A DNA stretch of 64,000 bases from Nocardioidaceae bacterium. GTDB lineage: Bacteria; Actinomycetota; Actinomycetes; Propionibacteriales; Nocardioidaceae. Positions 60,760 through 64,000 of the stretch are shown piece by piece (positions within the stretch are counted from its first letter, which is position 1; each line of letters opens with the position of its first letter). Location of the stretch: the NCBI GenBank assembly GCA_030447805.1, contig JAUJOE010000004.1:163036-227035 (forward strand), read 5' to 3'. Made by a program: the position numbers and the translations under genes. The notes beneath the pieces are model-generated. The model was given only the letters and a program-made list of their open reading frames with translations. It did not search any database and was not told the DNA's origin.

Positions 60760-61899
60760 CGACGCCCCACCGGTCGCGGCTGCCGAGACCTCCTCGACGG
60801 TGAGCGCGTAGCCGGTGCGAGCGTCGGTCACCGAGGCGGCGAAGATCACCCCGATCACGTCGCCACGACGGTCGACCAACGGTCCGCCGGAGTTGCCCTG
60901 GCGCACCAGCGCGTAGATCGAGTAGGTGTCGCGGTAGACGGTGTCGTCGCCGTAGATGTTGGAGCTGCGCAGCGTTGCGGTGTCGCGGACTCGAGCCGGT
61001 TGTACGTCGTACGGTCCGTTCTCGGGGAACCCCAGCACCGCTGCGGGGTCGCGCGACTCAGCCGGGGCGCCGAACTGCAGCTCGGGCGCGCGCAGATCGG
61101 GGACGGCGAGGACGGCCACGTCGACATCGGGGTCGTAGTAGACCACTCGGGCCTGGTAGTCGACGTCGGCAAGCCGAACGACGGGATCGGCGACGCCCGC
61201 GACAACGTGAGCGTTGGTCATGACGCGGCCGGTCTCATACACAAACCCGCTGCCCACGACGTTGCGGCCGCACTCCGTCGCGACGCCGAGCACCTTCACC
61301 ACGCTGTCCTGCCCGGCGGTCACCGCCGGACGGGCCGCGATCCCCCGAGACGGCGGCGGCACGTCCTTGATGCGCTCCGGCGCGAACGGCTCGAGGTAGC
61401 GCGGGAAGCGTGAGGAGTCGACCAGGGAGGTGAACGCCGACAGCACCCCCTCGGAGTTTCCCGGCAGCGCACTGTCGACGGTGCGCAGCACGACCGACGT
61501 ACGGACCTCTTGGTTGAGCTGCCGCACCTGCATCCCACTGACCGCCACCCCCAGCACCCAAGCGATCAGCAGCATCGCGCTCACACTCAGCGCCGAGCCG
61601 CTCAACGCGTCGACCACCCGGGCGGGCCGCCAGGTGAGCCCACTGCGCAGACGGCCGCCGACGAACGCACCGAGACCTTGCCCGACGAACGCAGCGACCA
61701 GCACGATCACCAGCGCCGCGAACGACAGGCTGATGCCCTGGTCGAAGCCGTCGAGAAGCGCCGGGGTCGCCTGCACCCCGACGAAGCCGCCGATCAGCAG
61801 GCCGGCCGTCGACGCCGACCCGACGACGAAGCCCTGCTGGTAACCGCTGAGCGCGTAGACGACCGCGCAGACGAGCAGCACGCCGTCGAGGAGGTTCAT
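60721..61899 (-). CDS. marP: MarP-family membrane serine protease
   Basis: 392 residues. Four N-terminal spans in a CvpA-like domain (LLDGVLLVCAVVYALSGYQQ, ALVIVLVAAFVGQGLGAFVG, SVSAMLLIAWVLGVAVSGM) lead to an extracytoplasmic chymotrypsin-like protease. Catalytic residues: His in RVMTNAHVVAGVADP, Asp in YYDPDVDVAVLAVPD, Ser in ALVRQGNSGGPLVDRRG. GVATECGRNVVGSGFVYE has the Cys of the redox-sensing disulfide known in Rv3671c, with a partner near the end (DTGDCTP). MarP cleaves periplasmic targets during acid and oxidative stress in mycobacteria. Confidence 0.9.
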   Translation of the reverse strand: MNLLDGVLLVCAVVYALSGYQQGFVVGSASTAGLLIGGFVGVQATPALLDGFDQGISLSFAALVIVLVAAFVGQGLGAFVGGRLRSGLTWRPARVVDALSGSALSVSAMLLIAWVLGVAVSGMQVRQLNQEVRTSVVLRTVDSALPGNSEGVLSAFTSLVDSSRFPRYLEPFAPERIKDVPPPSRGIAARPAVTAGQDSVVKVLGVATECGRNVVGSGFVYETGRVMTNAHVVAGVADPVVRLADVDYQARVVYYDPDVDVAVLAVPDLRAPELQFGAPAESRDPAAVLGFPENGPYDVQPARVRDTATLRSSNIYGDDTVYRDTYSIYALVRQGNSGGPLVDRRGDVIGVIFAASVTDARTGYALTVEEVSAAATGGASSTVSVDTGDCTP

Positions 61900-62630
61900 C
61901 GGTTGACCGGGTGGCGCTGCCGGTCACCAAGCGAGCCGGTGACCGGGTCGCTGGACAGGTCGCTGGGCCTGTCACCGGGCAGGTCGACCACCCGCGAGTC
62001 GTCCCAGGCGATCTCCCAGCCGACGAGGGCGAACAGCCGAGACAACAGCCCAGCCGTGAAGCCCCAGACGACCAGGTCGCGCACCAAGAAGGCAGGGCCA
62101 CGGAAACCCGACGGGTGTCGCACCGTCACCCGGTTGGTGGGGTCGAGCAACTCGTCGAGACGAACGGTGTGCACCGAGGCCGTCTCGGCAGGGTCGACGG
62201 CGTGTACGTCGCTCGGCGTGCGCCACCACCCGACCACCGGGGTGACAGCGAAGTTGCTCGGGGGCAGCCACAGGGAGGGCAGTACGCCGATCACCGCCAC
62301 GCCAGCCGGGTCGAGACCGGTCTCCTCGTGCGCCTCGCGTAGTGCGGCGGCCACCTCATCGGCGTCGTCGGGGTCTTGGGCGCCGCCCGGAAACGCCACC
62401 TGGCCGGCGTGCGAGCGCATGTCGCGGGCCCGCTCGAGCAGCAGCACGTGCGGCCCGGCAGCGCCCTCGCCGAACAACACCAGAACCGAAGCCGGCCGGG
62501 GTGTGCGGTCGGCGGGTGCGACGAACCGGCTCAGCTGGGCCGCCTCGACGGATTCGCAGAGCAGGGCAACCGGCCGCAGCCAGGCGGGCAGCGCTCGGTC
62601 GTTATGCGCATCCGCGGACACGTCGATCAC
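61896..62630 (-). CDS. Nudix hydrolase, CoA pyrophosphatase type
   Basis: 244 residues. RPASVLVLFGEGAAGPHVLL leads to DMRSHAGQVAFPGGAQDPDD, the UPF0035/NudL-type loop, and the Nudix box GGAQDPDDADEVAAALREAH followed by EETGLDP. These CoA-specific members hydrolyse CoA and acyl-CoA to 3',5'-ADP and phosphopantetheine. The C-terminal 30 residues are Asp/Pro-rich and lineage-specific. Its stop overlaps marP and its start overlaps the thioredoxin-like gene, so all are cotranscribed from nth. Corresponds to Rv3672c. Confidence 0.87.
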   Translation of the reverse strand: MIDVSADAHNDRALPAWLRPVALLCESVEAAQLSRFVAPADRTPRPASVLVLFGEGAAGPHVLLLERARDMRSHAGQVAFPGGAQDPDDADEVAAALREAHEETGLDPAGVAVIGVLPSLWLPPSNFAVTPVVGWWRTPSDVHAVDPAETASVHTVRLDELLDPTNRVTVRHPSGFRGPAFLVRDLVVWGFTAGLLSRLFALVGWEIAWDDSRVVDLPGDRPSDLSSDPVTGSLGDRQRHPVNR

Positions 62631-63277
62631 TTCTCTTGTGGCGAGACGGTGACACCCAGGTGGTCTGAGATCAGCGTGGTCAGGTCCTGAACCGACTCGA
62701 CCGGGCCGGTCTCGGTGTGCACGATCTGCCCCCGCGCGTCGACGAGCACGGTGACGGGCAGGGCGGTGATGCGCAGCGGCGCTCGGGTGGCCCCCTCGGG
62801 GTCGGCGACCTGGGGGTAGGTCAGACCGAGCTCGGCGGCGAACCCGATCGCGTAGCTGGGCCGCGGGTCCTGCCAGTCGACGCCCACCATCCTGACCCGG
62901 TCACCCGCCGCCTCGTGGACCCGTTGCAGGATCGGCGACTCAGTCCGGCAGGGGCCGCACGTCTGCGACCAGAAGTTCAGCACCAACGGGACCCCCCGCA
63001 GCCCGGCGAGGTTGACATCGCGACCACCGCCGAGGCAGGGCAGCGTCACGTCCGGCAGGCCGTCCTGCACGGCCGAGGCGTCGGCGTCGCTGACGGGACA
63101 GTCAGCTATCCCCGCCTCGGCCTTCATCTCCCTCAGCTGGGCGGTGTCGACCTGCACGGCGGCGTCAGCGGAGTCGAACCGGTACGGCTGCGGTGCCGAC
63201 TCCGAGCCGCTGGTGCAGGCAGCCGTGAGCAGGACGGTGGTCGCCAGCACGGCGCCGGCCAGTGCGGTTCGGGTCAC
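62627..63277 (-). CDS. TlpA/ResA-like thioredoxin-fold lipoprotein
   Basis: Membrane-anchored thiol-disulfide oxidoreductase, 216 residues from GTG at 63277. [21 protein letters not shown] is a lipoprotein signal with lipobox TAAC. The active site is [20 protein letters not shown] (C-G-P-C). [20 protein letters not shown] precedes the cis-Pro [13 protein letters not shown]. It would reduce or isomerise envelope proteins; being beside MarP, whose activity depends on a disulfide, suggests a link, but this is inference. Corresponds to Rv3673c. Start overlaps the nth stop. Confidence 0.87.
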   Translation of the reverse strand: MTRTALAGAVLATTVLLTAACTSGSESAPQPYRFDSADAAVQVDTAQLREMKAEAGIADCPVSDADASAVQDGLPDVTLPCLGGGRDVNLAGLRGVPLVLNFWSQTCGPCRTESPILQRVHEAAGDRVRMVGVDWQDPRPSYAIGFAAELGLTYPQVADPEGATRAPLRITALPVTVLVDARGQIVHTETGPVESVQDLTTLISDHLGVTVSPQEK

Positions 63278-63996
63278 GCCCGGCCCTCGGTGCGCAGCAG
63301 TTTCGCGGCCTCGGCCGGAGACGTCGGCCCCTCGCCGTACGACGGGCAGAGCCGGGCGAGCGGGCAGGCGCCGCAGGCGGGCCTGCGGGCGTGGCAGCAG
63401 CGCCGGCCGTGCCAGATCAACCGGTGGTTGAGCAGGGTCCAGTCGCGGCGCGGGAACAGCGAACCGATCTCGTGCTCGACCTTGACCGGGTCTACCTCCG
63501 CTGTCCAACCGAACCGGCGGGCGAGCCGGCCGACGTGGGTGTCGACGGTGATGCCAGGCACGCCGAACGCGTCGCCGAGCACGACGTTGGCGGTCTTGCG
63601 GCCGACCCCCGGCAGCGTGACGAGGTCGTCGAGACGACTCGGGACCTGCCCGCCGTACCGGTCGAGGACCGCCGCTGCGAGCTTGCGGATCGCCTCGGTC
63701 TTGGCGCGGAAGAAGCCGGTTGGGGCGATGATCTGCTCGACATCGTCGCGGTCGGCGGCGGCGAGCTCAGCTGGCCCGGGGTAACGCGCGAACAGCGCCG
63801 GCGTCACCGCGTTGACCCGCTTGTCGGTGGTCTGGGCCGACAGCACGGTCGCGATCAGCAGCTCCCAGGGGGTCGTGAAGTCCAGCTCACAGCGGGCGTC
63901 GGGGTAGGTCTGCCCAAGAACCCGGTTGATCCGACGGGCCCGGCGCACCAGCGCCGTACGACTGCGCGCGCCCGCAGATTCGACGACGGCGGACAT
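63274..63996 (-). CDS. nth: Endonuclease III
   Basis: Base-excision-repair glycosylase/AP lyase for oxidised pyrimidines, 240 residues. [20 protein letters not shown] and [20 protein letters not shown] are typical. The helix-hairpin-helix [18 protein letters not shown] holds the catalytic Lys, and [14 protein letters not shown] the catalytic Asp. The 4Fe-4S cluster ligands are spaced C-x6-C-x2-C-x5-C in [17 protein letters not shown]. The start is at the window edge (63996). It heads the nth-tlpA-Nudix-marP run with overlapping junctions. Confidence 0.95.
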   Translation of the reverse strand: MSAVVESAGARSRTALVRRARRINRVLGQTYPDARCELDFTTPWELLIATVLSAQTTDKRVNAVTPALFARYPGPAELAAADRDDVEQIIAPTGFFRAKTEAIRKLAAAVLDRYGGQVPSRLDDLVTLPGVGRKTANVVLGDAFGVPGITVDTHVGRLARRFGWTAEVDPVKVEHEIGSLFPRRDWTLLNHRLIWHGRRCCHARRPACGACPLARLCPSYGEGPTSPAEAAKLLRTEGRA

Positions 63997-64000
63997 GCCC

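Overview
The window is high-GC actinobacterial DNA. The gene set points to Propionibacteriales, most likely a Nocardioides-like organism. The signs are a fused MFS transporter/dTMP kinase, a GlfT2-type galactofuranosyltransferase, a K+-insensitive membrane pyrophosphatase, an actinobacterial c-di-AMP riboswitch and a mycobacterial-type SOS box. From about 26 kb to the right end, gene order follows M. tuberculosis Rv3644c-Rv3674c: holB, topA, helicase, Rv3654c-Rv3660c tad-like genes, Rv3661 HAD phosphatase, acs, holin, EphE-like hydrolase, marP, Nudix, thioredoxin-like, nth. That part is a conserved backbone; the insertions in it and the left third are the accessory parts.

Layout. 0-7.4 kb: a PemK/MazF toxin-antitoxin pair, mmsA and pyruvate phosphate dikinase (coupled), a PGPGW membrane protein, dihydrolipoyl dehydrogenase, and a secreted peptidase-like protein behind a c-di-AMP riboswitch. 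7.6-17.2 kb: a carbohydrate locus with galK divergent from a GH51 arabinofuranosidase, a CUT1 ABC importer (binding protein plus two permeases, no ATPase) and two secreted beta-propeller glycosidases; the likely substrate is arabinan or arabinoxylan. 17.2-24.5 kb: a decaying region with an alditol-oxidase-like gene plus a broken second copy of its start, a DUF222/HNH protein with a LexA box, two VOC proteins, an esterase plus a remnant of a second copy of its 3' end, a HicAB module and tRNA-Thr(CGT). 24.6-33 kb: a secreted alpha/beta hydrolase, then topA, MFS-tmk, holB and a DUF4190 protein in one overlapping run. 33-42.5 kb: GlfT2, four paralogous PAPS-type sulfotransferases in two convergent pairs, and hppA. 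42.6-50.7 kb: a YprA/MrfA-type helicase and a complete small tad (Flp pilus) operon. 51-64 kb: a HAD phosphatase, a SigE-family sigma factor with a coupled membrane protein, a degenerate Fic-fold protein, a methyltransferase, the DUF485-actP-acs acetate module, and the marP-Nudix-tlpA-nth cluster.

Sequence quality matters for reading this window. About 25 genes, including essential ones (topA, holB) and acs and hppA, are broken by single-base frameshifts, many in or beside G or C runs, while the frames on both sides stay fully conserved. The most economical reading is uncorrected homopolymer indels from long-read assembly, not mass pseudogenisation. I therefore give full gene spans and note the frameshift positions. 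The 17-24 kb region shows real decay as well, with partial second copies of two genes.
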